Positions 10,402 to 22,100 of a stretch of 64,000 bases of DNA are shown here, piece by piece; position 1 is the first letter of the stretch; each line of letters opens with the position of its first letter. Position numbers and translations under genes: made by a program. The DNA is from Diphasiastrum complanatum (lineage: Eukaryota > Streptophyta > Lycopodiopsida > Lycopodiales > Lycopodiaceae), in the NCBI GenBank assembly GCA_029204225.1, contig CM055105.1:12762654-12826653 (forward strand). The letters are read 5' to 3'. A model generated the notes under the pieces. That model made no database searches. It had not been told where the DNA came from and was given only the letters and a program-made list of their open reading frames with translations.

Positions 10402-11497
10402 TGTATCCAAGACTAGGAGTAATATTGTATCCTATGTACTGGTCATGGACATAACAGTCCGAATGGCAGGAATCAGCAAATTTTCTTTGATCTAAACTTT
10501 GGAAAGGATTTAGTACGATCGAAGTAAGGGAATTCTAGAAAAAAAAAATTGAGAAACATTGCTCAAAAACGGTAAATAGCTTTGAAAAATGGCTATGACA
10601 AAAAGTTGTTGTTTTCTTGTGAATGAAGGCTAATTGAAAAAGTTCTTGTAAGGAACTTTGTAAGCCAAAAAACCAAAATAACCAAATCTAAAATCTAATT
10701 AACAAGATTGCAATCAATTAATTGTTGAATGGACAATCGGAATCTAGACATCTATGTCCAAATGTTTTTCTCGATATTTGGCCAGGGTGCCATGGTCCCT
10801 TTTGAAGCACTGTCATTGCTTCACGAAAGGGCATGCATGGCCAACAGACCCCGAAACCGATATATGTAAGCCACAAAATATTAGGAAAAAAGTTTAAATG
10901 CTCTGGAGGTTGATGCTCGCCAAAAGAAGCAAGAAAGAAACCAATAAGCAATGACAAGCCAAAAAAATCAAATAAGTCTGAAAGGTCATAAGGCCCGATG
11001 GGCAGCACTCATTCAGAAATTTAATTTTTGATTTTGGGCATATCTAAAGCAATCAAGCCTTTAGATTTTAGAACTGTGAAATTTGACACAAATTTATTCA
11101 ACTAGAAAGCTCTAAGGCTGAATGAAGGTCATATGCAATTTTTTGCACGTAAAATTCAACCCGTCAACAGAGCAATTCTAATTGAAACATCTTAATCAAA
11201 TTTGTTCTTAATTGGACTGAATCCCTACTCATTCTTTCCCATTTCCACATCTGTTACTCACAAGATAAAAAAAGGGTGAAGAAAAAAACGAAATGAAAAT
11301 TGTACTATGAAGTTGGAATTTGTCTTAAATCCTGAGAACTTTGCCTAGTACCGATTTGCTCAAGGGTTGCATGAGTAATTCCAAAAATTGATTTTTGGAC
11401 GATTTGGAAGTGGATGGTCTTCTTGGAGGAAGAACCTGTGGTATGGGATGCAGGCAATTCCAAAGGGGAGAAAAAGTACAAAAATAGAGGAGGCTCA
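10402..11497. other. Outer part of element A LTR, then unassigned sequence
   Basis: The first tens of bases continue the element A LTR interrupted at 4824; its outer boundary is somewhere near 10450-10500 but has no second copy to define it. The remaining ~1 kb up to element E has no recognised gene, RNA or repeat. Open frames here are short and without domains. Confidence 0.4.
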
Positions 11498-12349
11498 TTT
11501 TTCTTTAAGGATCAAAAAAATCAGGATCAATTTTTTCCCAACCAAGTCTTTTTCGAACCTATGTCAATCTTGTCAAAGAGAGATTTTTTGAACCTGTTCG
11601 GTTCAGATCGGTTCTAACTTTTTTCAAGCACCTTCGAACCTGTTCCATTCGGATCTGTTCTAATTCTTCCGAGCACCTTCGAACCTGTTCGCGGTTCGGA
11701 TCGGTTCTAGTTTTTTCGAGCATCTTTGAACCTGTTCGGTTTGAATCGGTTCTAATTTTCTTGAACATTTGTATATTTTCCAAACCAGTGTATATTTTTT
11801 GAACCTTTGTAAAATTTAGACCCTTTGTACTGTCAACTCAGAAATCCAACCCACGTCGCGACATTGACAATCTGCCTACTTCTGTACATAAATCTTTGGC
11901 AAAACGACGGCTACCTACTAAAGGACAAATGTAGTTAATCAAGTAGATCAATGTCAGCTTTCAATGTATAGATCATTTGATTTCCAATCATCAAGGAAGA
12001 TCTACTGGAGTCAACGCTTTGATCAGGTTATCATCCTACAGATGTTTTGTTGTAAATAGTAGTGCTGTAGTTTTTGAATATGCAAGTTTTTGGCCATCAA
12101 TGAACGCAGCTGAAGTCTGGTATTTGCGCCCACTGATTTGCGCCCGGCTTCAAGCATTGTACTCAATTTCTCATTATTATCAGAGTGCATTTTCGTGTTC
12201 CACTACTATCTTGTTCCATTGCACATTATTGTAGTATCTCAATCCAGCATGAACTTTACTTGCTGGTAACTGTCGCACTTCCAATCCACAACACGCACCA
12301 CCAGCTCACCACTTATGTTGCTCATCTCCATTTCTCTAATTTTGTGACA
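11498..12349 (+). repeat. 5' LTR of element E (left edge uncertain)
   Basis: Ends ...ttttgtgaca directly before the primer site at 12350-12361 (tggtatcagagc). It contains a four-copy tandem array at 11590-11772 and matches 15181-16012 along its length. A start at 11563 (tgtcaatcttg) is possible if the shared upstream part is internal sequence. Confidence 0.65.
11590..11772. repeat. 46-bp tandem repeat, four copies, inside the E 5' LTR
   Basis: Units start at 11590, 11636, 11681 and 11728 with gaacctgttcggttcggatc followed by ggttctaattttttcgagcacctt-like sequence. The same array occurs in the 3' LTR at 15274-15455. Confidence 0.85.
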
Positions 12350-12361
12350 TGGTATCAGAGC
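12350..12361 (+). promoter_or_regulatory. Primer binding site of element E (tRNA-Met)
   Basis: tggtatcagagc immediately follows the 5' LTR end. Confidence 0.85.
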
Positions 12362-13204
12362 GGGTGGCTCAATAATCTGCATATCCATTGCGAGTTCAAT
12401 CTTGTTTCTACCAAGACTTCATCTCAACAAGTGCGCAGCCAACAGTAATCCACTAATTGTTGTTTCTACCAACAATATCAATACTACACTAGAATGGATT
12501 CTACTTCTACTTCTACCAACAATATCAATACTACACCAGAATGGATTTTACTTCTAGTTCTTCTCTGATTGACAAGCTCGATGGAGAGAACTACCGTCTT
12601 TGGAAGTTGAAAATGAAGGTCGTTCTACTCGCCAAGGATTTGTGGGACATAGTTGATGGTACTGAAATCAAACCAGAGGCTGATGCAGCTAGCATCACCA
12701 AATGGAGACAACGAGATGACAAGGCTTTTGCCTTAATCACACTGAATATCAGAGACTCCCAAATCAGTCATATCCAATCTGCACAAACTGCTAAGGATGC
12801 TTGGGACATCCTAGCAACTCTCTATAACATCAGAGATATCACTTCCAAACTACATCTGAGGAAGAAATTTTTCACACTCAGAATGTCTGATGCAGATACA
12901 ATTTTTAGCCATCTCAACACATTCAAGAACCTCATGGAGCAATGACTGCTACTGGATCGAACATTAAAGATTCACATGCAGTGATGACTCTTTTATCAAA
13001 TCTCTCTGAAGCCTATGAAACATGGGTCATGGTTATTTCGACCTAGTAGCATCTCACTCTATCAAGAGTCATTTCTATGCTGTTAAAAGAGGAGATCAGA
13101 AGGAATGCAACCTCCTCAGGCTTAGGATTGGATTCCACTGTTCTATACACAAGCAAAAATCAGAAAAATCAGAAGAGATTTCCAAAGTCAGATTTTTCTG
13201 ACAG

Positions 13205-13295
13205 AAAGAATAACTTGCAGTCTGGTTGTTGTTCGAATAACTTGCAATCAAAATTCGAATAACTTGCAGTCTTGATTGTTGTTCAAATTTTAACT
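13205..13295. repeat. ~25-bp repeat in the gag-protease region of element E
   Basis: The string gaataacttgcagtc recurs near 13208, 13234 and 13257 with spacing of about 25 bp. Confidence 0.6.
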
Positions 13296-14674
13296 CAGGT
13301 TCGAATTCTGGCTCAGATTCGAGTTCAAATTTCCCTTTATCATTCTAGCAAAAGCAGAATCTATTCTGCAAATACTGTAAGAGGATTGGCCATCTCATCA
13401 AGGATTGCAGGAAGTTGCAAAACAACAACCAAAAGAAGCAGTAGTCACAACAACAAGCAAATGATGCCTCAACCAGTTACTCGATCTAGCATGAAAAGGA
13501 AGATGAAGCTGCATTTTTTACCAAAGTCGAAGAACGACAAGGTATCGATTGCTGGTATTTGGACTCAGGTGCAACAAAGCACATGACTCACCATCGAGCC
13601 TGGTTCCATGACTACAATTCATACACCCATTCTAGAGTTGTGCAACTTGGAGACAACTCAACTCATTCCATTGAAGGTGAAGAAACAGTCAAGATCAAAT
13701 TCCAAAAAGGTGATGTAATATTTTTGTCCAATGTTCTTCACATTCCGAATCTGACCAAAAATTTGCTCTTAGTTCGCAAAATCACAGATTCAGGTCAGAG
13801 AATCGAATTTGATAGACAGGGCTGTATTATTCTTGACGAATCTAGGAAAGTTTTTGTTTTCAGTAGAAGGTGTGGCAATTTGTACAAACTCAGTCACTCC
13901 TATTCTACAAGTAGTCAAGCTTCTTTTACTACTATTTCTGATTCAAATGATATGTTGTGGCATCACAGATTAGGCCATTTAAATTCCAACTGTATTCAAC
14001 AAATGTCAAATTAGAATTTAGTGCAAGATATTCCTTCCACTAGCAAATCCAATACTCCATGTAAAAGTTGTATTTCCAGCAAGCATGTTAGAAGTTCTTC
14101 ATTTCATATTCCAAATGTACTTCTACAAATTTGCTAGATCTTGTACACCTGGAAATTTGTGGTCCTATGCAGACAAAGGGAGATGTCTATTTGCTGACTA
14201 TAATTGATGACTTCTCTCGGAGGACTACAACATATTTCTTGAAGAACAAATCCAATACTCTGAAGGTCTTCATGCAGTTCAGAGCATCATTAGAAAAATC
14301 GACCCAGAGAAGAATCAAAGCTCTACGCTTTGATGCAGGGGGAGTATTTATCTCCAACAAATTCAGATACTTCTGCAAGGCAACTGGAATACAACAACAT
14401 TTTACAACAAGCTCACCTCAGTCCAATGGTGTAGCTAAATGGAAGACTCAATCACTCATTGAAAGTGCAAGAAGCATGCTGGCCCATGCATCTCTTCCAA
14501 AGAAGTTCTGGGAAAAAGTTGTTGCTATAACAGCCTAACTTCAAAATCGATCCATTTCAAAGGCCCTGAATGGCAAGACACCTTTTGAGGTGTGGACAAG
14601 ATCGAAGCCATCACTCAGCCATATCAGAGTGTTTGGATGCATTGCTTTCAGCAAGATCTCTGCAAAACTCTAGA

Positions 14675-14783
14675 AAAATCCGACCCAAGGATCGAACAAT
14701 CAAAATCCGATCCTAGGATCGAAAAATCAAAATCCGAATAGAGGTCCAAATATCCAAAATCCGATCCAAGGGACGAGATCGAT
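14675..14783. repeat. 27-bp tandem repeat, four copies, in the E integrase-RT linker
   Basis: Units starting near 14675, 14701, 14728 and 14756 begin aaaatccga. The consensus carries a palindromic core of the form cgaccc-aa-gggtcg. Confidence 0.7.
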
Positions 14784-14910
14784 CTTTATTGGCTATTCCT
14801 CATACCACCAGACATATAAGCTTTTAAATCTGGACTCTCAGAAGACTTTCACGAGCAGAGATGCCCCTTTCTTGGAAGGTCAATTTCTCGATCTCAAGGG
14901 GAAAGCTATT

Positions 14911-14993
14911 GCAAAATCTGACCCAATGGTCGAATAGACAAAATCCAACCCAAGGGTCGAGATTCCAAAATTTGATACCGACTCAAAAAATGA
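14911..14993. repeat. Second 27-bp tandem array in the E linker
   Basis: Three units starting near 14913, 14940 and 14967 have the same aaaatc-cgacccaagggtcga pattern as the array at 14675-14783. Confidence 0.65.
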
Positions 14994-15180
14994 GTCAGAA
15001 ACTCAACGGATCGAACAGCATCATAGGAGCAAATTTCAACACAGAAGATCGACTCGACCCAAACTGCCTCCATCGCTATTCATGGATGATCTGGCTTGCT
15101 ACTTTGTGCAGGAACTCAACACTATCTCAGAGCTAGAGTCAACTATTGACGTTGACCAGTGCAAGGCAAAAGAGGACACC

Positions 15181-16012
15181 ATTTTTTCTTTAAGGATCGA
15201 AAATTTCAGAATTGAACTTTTCCAAACCAAGCCTTTTTCGAACCTATGTCAATCTTGTCAAAGAGAGATTTTTCAAACTTGTTTGGTCCAGATTGGTTCT
15301 AACTTTTTCCAAGCACCTTTGAATCTGTTCGGTTTGGATCTATTCTAATTCTTCCGAGTGCCTTCGAACTTGTTTGGTTTGGATCCGTTCTAGTTTTTCC
15401 GAGCGTCTTTGAACCTATTCGATTGGATCTGTTCTAATTTTTCCGAATGTTTGTATATTTTCTGAACCAATGTATATCTTTTGAACCTTTGTAAAATTTC
15501 GACCCTTTGTACTGTCAACTCAAAAATCCGACCCACGTCGCGACGTTGACAGTCCGCCTACTTCTGTACCTAAATCTCTGGCAAAACAATGGCTACCTAC
15601 TGCAGAAAAATGTAGTTAATCAAGTAGATTAATGTCATCTTTCAATGTACTGATCATCTGACTTCTAATCATCAAGGAAGATCTACTGGAGTCAGCGCTC
15701 TGATCAGGTTATCATCCTACTGGCATTTTGTTGCAAATAGTAATGCCATAGGTTTTGAATATGCAAGTTTTTGGCCATCAACGAACTCAAAGCCTGGTAT
15801 TTGCGCCCAGCTTCAAGCATTGTACTCAATTTTTTATTATTATCAGAGTGCTTTTTTGTGGTCCACTACTATTTTGTTCCATTGCACATTATTGTAGTAT
15901 CTCGATCCAACGTGAACTTTACTTGCTGGTAATTGCCGCACTTCAAATCCACAGCACGCACCACCAACTCACCACTTTCGCTACTCATCTCCATTTCTCT
16001 GATTTTCCGACA
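15181..16012 (+). repeat. 3' LTR of element E
   Basis: Related to 11498-12349 along its length, including a four-copy 46-bp array at 15274-15455, and ending ...gattttccgaca. A purine-rich stretch (ggcaaaagagga) lies just upstream and may be the polypurine tract. Confidence 0.65.
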
Positions 16013-19000
16013 ATGACCCCTTATGTAAATCTCAAATTTACAAAACCAGAAACCCTATTGCTTCTCTTCTCGAGCTACAATTTGCAAATAACGAAAATAT
16101 ATGGTATCATTTGCACACATTATTTCTTCACCATTCTACCCATGAACATCATTGCATTGGAGAGGAAGAGGGAAGGAGGAGGAGAGCGAGCTTGAGGATG
16201 CACAAGTTGGAAGTCTTTCAAGGCATTATTTGGATGAGAATTAGATGGCATCCTCTCATTGGGCCTCTTGGTCTCAGCTTAAGATTAGATTACTTAAAGA
16301 TAAGCCAATTTTCAGGCTAAGGTGCTATCTTCAGTCGAGGCATTGCCATTCAATTATTTCCTTGTTCAAATTCTAGGTGGTACCTTGTTTAAATTGACAA
16401 GTCTCTAACTTTGTGAGAAATTATATTTGATTGTTTGCATAATGATTTTCCATGTGATTTGACTTGCTAAATTTATGAGTTTGCAATAAATTATAGAAGT
16501 CATATACTTCCATGTGGGCATATGAACGTCATTAACAAATCAATTGGTGAACACTTCAAATTTTAGTCGTCCAAGGGAGTTTGTCATGGTGTTAACACCA
16601 CAATGAAGAAATGATGTGTTTAGATTTTTTTGGATGATTTCACAAAGGTAATTGTAATGGAATTGTACAACACATTGTTGGTACTAATGACATACAAGAG
16701 AAGGGAAAAACATTGCAAACATGTGCAAAGTTTTACTTACATATATACTTTCACTAGTACACCCATTGTAATATCAAATACTATCATTTTACATTTAATG
16801 GCATGATTTTTTATAGAAGACGATGTCGACTGCCCTTCAGACTCTTTTCGGCAAGATCAATTCCTTATCAAAAACAGGACTAACACATTCTTAACATGTT
16901 AGGGAAGCAAATTTGTCCTTGTACCCAATCCCAAGTTTATTTCTATTTTTAGGGACTCTCTACCAATCGTCGATCCATGACAATGTTGAATCGACTCATT
17001 GAACAGTGTTGTCAAACTTTGAGACAAGTATTAGGAGACAACCATTACATTAGAAAATGGCAAATTAGACACCGTTTGCAACATATACAGAAAGAGAAAT
17101 TGAGCTTCAAATCTAGACATTGCAAGTAAGTGAACTATTGCTTTTTGGCTTTGTATCATCACCATTCTCATGTGTCTAAGGTTAGTTCACACGTCTAGTT
17201 TTTCTTGTTAGATCATCATATAATTTATGGCAACTTCAACAAAGGACGGGCATATACTCATGACGGCTGAAAGATCCAAGAATCAATCCATGGTCCATAG
17301 GTTTGTTACATCATGATTCTTTGAGCCCAAAATGTTGACTTCAGCATGTTTTTGAAGTTGGTGTCGTGAACTTAACAAGGACAATAACTGGATGAAACAA
17401 TATATTGAGTTTGGTTGCATTCTCCATTCTGATGTAAGCAATCAACTAAAGTATAAAATTCGTAACAACAATGGTGACAAACATTTATATGTTCGATTCA
17501 ACATGCTATGATGATGTGGCATACCAAATTCTATAATCATTTTCTCAAGGACATTTTTGTTTCTTTTTTCTATCCCTCGTCACTTCGATGTGGGTATCTC
17601 AAAGTCTCTCATCTGCCATTTTCATATTAAGATTGTAACCTCACCATTTCTTTGCTTGTGCAACGTCTACTATTTGAATCACTTCTTCAAAGTCAAACTA
17701 CTTGTGCTATTGCAAAGAAATATCAATTTTAAAGCTTGAAAGTGGCAACAAGGCGTGAAAGGCAAGGCCTAACATATTCACTTGATGCAATCTTCTTACA
17801 TAACAACCGTCCTTTCAAATGACAAGAATCTGTCTAAATATTTCTAAATGAACATTTCTTGCTACAGTGACGTACTTTAGGTGATAGCTAGTTTATATTT
17901 ATCAAACCACTCAAGCTTAGGCATTAGAATGCAAAGACTCTTAAGCTCAAGCAAATTGTCAACTTTAAAGTTGGAAGTTGGACACATAGACTCACTCTCA
18001 GCCTTTCGCACAAATCATCTTATTGTAAAATTCATGGACTTGAATATTTCAACATCAATAGATGATTATTACTGAAGCAGTCCATCATCTCACCAAATCT
18101 CACATCCCCAGGTTAGGCAATTAGTGCATAAATAGTATTGCTCGCATGTCAAAATAACAGAATACTTAAAATACACGACGACTCCACTGAAAGGCTACTT
18201 CATAAGCATTCAATTGCCATCACAACTTCTTGAAAGGTCAGCAGCAAGTTATGTATTCAAATATGACTGAATAAGAGAAATGAAATCATACTATACAACC
18301 ACCAGGTAATCCTTTTGCCCCATAGCTACGCTGTGAGGAAAATAAGGACAATTTCCCTCAGCTAAGGAAGTGCATTTTTGGCACCAAAGCAGCAAATATT
18401 GGTTTTCAGCTCCAATGGTCTAGTTATTAATCATCTATTCAAGCATAGAAAAATAGTAGCGCCTCTGCTCAAATTCTTATAATGCTCTCTTTTCTGTAGC
18501 AAATGCCATAATGTGGCATCTTCCAGTTGCTTGATACCCATTTCACCCTTTGGGGTGTTCTACATTAAGTGAAACTGTTCTCAATACGAAAGTTTTCATA
18601 AATCTTTTGATTATGGGTGTATCCATTACACAGCTTCACACCTCGGAGCATTAAATGTTTTGATGTAAAAGGATTAGAATCAAAGAAGGTGTCAGTTTGA
18701 AGACTTTAATTTGGATCAACATTCATAGACGCCCAAAAAGGAAGACTCAAGAAGCAGATGATTAGGAAAATGCATCAGCATCCAAAGTCAGTAACAAATA
18801 TCTTGAAAGCTTCTTAGAGCTAATGGACACCAATTTGTAAAGCAGGGAAAAATCTTAAATGAGGAACCAAGATTGGTTAATTATAGAGACAAGTGATGAC
18901 TAGACATCTTAGGGCCTGAAATAATGCCTGATTGGCATTGTCTTTTGCATACATCTCAACAAGTTTCCTACATAGTGTCATCTGTCAAGTAGGAAGTATG

Positions 19001-19115
19001 AATTCAGAATGAACTGCAGTCAGGACAACTTCATGTTGAATTTGACTGCAAGATTGCAAAAAATATCAAATGGATAAGCCTGAACTTCGCTTGCTACCAT
19101 TCAGTAGATGATGAA
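16013..19115. other. Intergenic stretch downstream of the TrpRS gene
   Basis: No transposon or gene was recognised. The part next to 19115 should hold the 3' untranslated region of the minus-strand TrpRS gene; an ATTAAA-like hexamer on the minus strand at 18711-18706 is the only polyadenylation candidate I noticed and it is weak. Open frames here are short and unremarkable. Confidence 0.35.
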
Positions 19116-19163
19116 TCAACCCAAAATATTTAGAGGCCTTATTGCCATAAATGCATCCACCAT
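19116..19163 (-). CDS. WARS: TrpRS last exon
   Basis: Encodes [15 protein letters not shown] and TGA, acceptor TTTGCAG. The reading frame open further right of the acceptor is intron. Confidence 0.93.
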   Translation of the reverse strand: MVDAFMAIRPLNILG

Positions 19164-22100
19164 CTGCAAAGAATCACATATATATGGACTCGTTAGACAT
19201 CTTTTCATACTACATAGAGAGCTCAATTTCAAGCAAACCTCAAGTGATGTGGAATGCTTACATTCCAAAATACAAAAACTGTGAGAGAAAAAGACAACCT
19301 GCCTCATCTACTTAGCCACACCAATACTAAGAATATTAACAAAGATGAGTCTCCCTTATACAATAAGAAACTATTCCTAATCAAGAGAGCTATATGATAG
19401 ATCGCTAGAAGATCCTTAAATTGGCTGTCCATATTTGTCACATCATACATAATGTGCTGTTTTCTGGACAACTTGTATCAGAAAATTTTTTGGCATAGAG
19501 GAGTTGGGATCTATGTTCTACAAAGTTTAGATCCTCATTTTTGTATGGTAATTGGATCATTTCACTTCAGTTTTTGGGTTACATGAGAAAACTTCAATTT
19601 CTTGGCTCTGGTTTTCTGTACAATGGTCATATTTTTGTTTATTTTTTAATTTGTGAATTCCGTGCTGCAAGGCGATGGAAAAAAGAAAAGAAGAACTCAC
19701 TCTGAGTACTGGAAGGGTAGAGACCTAGAGAATCAACTTTCACTTAGTTGTTGAGGTAAGCCACCTTTGGACTTTTTGAAGACTTCTGTGAAAATTTTTA
19801 CATCAGTCATTTGTTCAAGGAGGTGCCTGTTATGCACTTTACTGATCTTGATTTGGGTATGTAGAAGTTGAGTTTCTGAAGTTCCAATTTCTTTCATATT
19901 TTGAAACTTCTAATTTTTACCAATCGAATGCTTAAATGTTCACTTTCTGGTTTCCACCTCTCAGAAGTACCCGAGGCTTGATCTGCTTTTTACTTTTCTT
20001 TTCACTTTTTTGGAGCTTTTTACATCATTGTTCTTACATGGTGGTGCACTCATAATGCTCTTTACAGCTTCAAAATCGGGTACTAGAGGCTGAGATATCG
20101 AAGATCCAAGTTTTATGGAGATTTTGGCATATCATCTTTTTCATGTGTCGGCAAGTACTTTTCAATAATCTGATTGATTAATTTGGTTTCTACAGCAGTG
20201 TGCACAAGAATCCCTTTTCTAATCAAGTACTACAAGGCAAAGAGATAACAATCCCACCTTTCAGGGTTTGCAAGTGTGCCCTCTCTTTCATTTGGCAGAA
20301 GTTTCACAAGGTTTGTATACACCAGCTGATTTCCTACTGTTCGAGGTAGCACAAGGTCCCATTCTCTTTAGGCTTGGTATCCATTTGCTTGCTGAAATAT
20401 TCACCCACTATTTGCTTGAAGTTCACTTGCTTCATTGAAATAGTAGTTTGGTGCTTAGAACTTCAGACTAGATCAATTTGTTTGGAAAAAATAATTTTTC
20501 CTACTAGGGAACTTGCTGCAATTTGTTAGAGAAAGATTCAGATGGCAAATACTACATTCTGGAGCTTGCTATTACAAAATTTGTACTCTCTTTCAAGTTG
20601 ATATGTGTTTCTAAACACAACTACTTGATTCCAAAACTTCTTCATGGTGATTTTACATGTTTGGAAGGTTGGTGGGCATATTCGTGGTTTGCCCATTACC
20701 TACATTATGCACAAACATTTGAGGTTGCTTTGCTGAACTCCTAAGTTCTCTCCTCAGAATTTTTATTTGTCGTACTTGCTTATTGTCTTACAGGTTTGCA
20801 AGTATTTGAGATTGATTTTCGTCTTACTTTGCAAAGAAACATACCATCATTGGTTGTTGTCCACAGGCACATGCTTTTGAGCAAACTTTGGCCACTGTTC
20901 TTAAAGAATATCCATATGGCACAATATTTCCTAGGTGAATAAGCAGCTATGGTGGCTGTCAGCATGTAGGACATTTCCTATATAGATATGGCAGCTTATA
21001 TACATATTTGACTCGTGAAAAACCACATTTCCAAAGCGATTCACTATAAGGATATTCAAATCGATTCAACTTCTTCTGAGTTCGAATCAGGCTGATGATA
21101 AATGAAAATTCTCAAATAATAAGAATCGAACCCTCAATTTATCTATCATTATTGCCCACCTAGGTTCAATTCTCTGTAATCCCACGCGTTGATAGTACCA
21201 AGAAGCATTATCTATCATTAAGGAGCTTCGGGCTCTAGACAAGAAACATGACAAAAGTTGGTTATACATGCCAGTTTGTTATGGTTTAGGTGTACCTCCT
21301 CAGTCACTGCTGCACGAGCTTTGCGATGCCGCTCAACCATAGAAGACAAAACGTCAATAAGCCGCTTCTTGACTTCTCCAGTGAGCATTCTTCCAGCACC
21401 ATATTCCTAGAAGTTATTCATACAACCAAACATAAACAAAGACTTTTCAGTCATGATAGACTTGCCCTTCAGCTTTCTCTTCAGCCTCCTGGTATATTTT
21501 CCTTGCTAAGATCAGCCTTTTTGTGATGCACTTCAATCTCTAAAAATTCCAAAAAAGTTTCTTTCCTTGAAAAACAGGCTATTATCTTGAAAGCTAGTGC
21601 TTTCTTTCTCCAAAATTTTCATGTGTTAGCCAGATAGATCCACCTAAAACCTTGTCTTGTTCTAGATTAGAATTGCTCTGATATTAAACAATGCTGGAAC
21701 ACAACAAGAGGAAAAAGAATTTACTTTATTGATCTTCGCCTATATTTACGTCTAATATTTACATTTCTACATTCTACAATGGGATAGGGATGAAGCATGT
21801 GACAAATTCACACAGACAAAATACACGAGTATAAGGCTATGTTTGAGCCTTGAGGGTATTAATAAGTTGCAACACCCATTTGAAGTTACAATATTGAAAG
21901 CTGTATTGTAGCATGAAGAGCTCTGCATATTCCATGTTGATCAGCTTATGAGTCGCTAGGAGAATTGCGTTAGAATGAAGTTCATGCTCATGTTGGCAAT
22001 TTTCTTGAATTCAAATGTTGTTTCCATTCTTTAGTATCACCTTATTCTTTAGCATGCATGAAATCATTTCAAAACTTTGATAAGATGCATGTTTTTGGCT

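Larger units (their letters stand above)
12541..15175 (+). pseudogene. copia gag-protease-integrase remains of element E
   Basis: Gag starts at 12541 (MDFTSSSSLIDKLDGENYRL; UBN2 family, TLYNIRD, FFTLRMSD) and shifts frame at ~12942. A protease with DSGATKHMTHH follows at 13550-13600, then the pre-integrase zinc motif (MLWHHRLGHLNS, ~13955) and the integrase core (LVHLEICGPMQ at ~14137, IIDDFSR, RFDAGG, TTSSPQSNGVAKWK). Stops occur at ~14013, 14130 and 14538. After VWTRSKPSLSHIRVFGCIAF the integrase-RT linker holds 27-bp tandem repeats, and no RT motif appears before the 3' LTR. Confidence 0.8.
11498..16012 (+). mobile_element. Element E: decayed Ty1/copia element without RT and RNase H
   Basis: Two long related LTRs flank gag, protease, pre-integrase and integrase remains. 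The integrase is followed by linker and then directly by the 3' LTR, so RT and RNase H are missing. The LTRs differ at many positions (roughly a tenth or more by eye) and the coding part has several stops and frameshifts, so the copy is old. The left LTR start is uncertain: similarity between the copies begins at ~11498 and 15181, without a canonical TG, and no target duplication was found. Confidence 0.78.

Noticed and set aside
11559-11783. 74-codon minus-strand frame with repeated RTDxNRTGS
   Set aside because: It is the antisense of the 46-bp LTR array; the 15-kb array gives similar frames.
17040-17510. Plus-strand stretches with short coding-like runs (KWQIRHRLQHIQKEKLSF and similar)
   Set aside because: Stops in every frame and no family match; could be an old pseudogene but nothing supports a call.
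21685-21790. tRNA-Met primer-site-like string (gctctgatatta) followed by tgctggaacac, resembling a degraded copia LTR start
   Set aside because: No second LTR, no coding remains and several mismatches; too weak to call.
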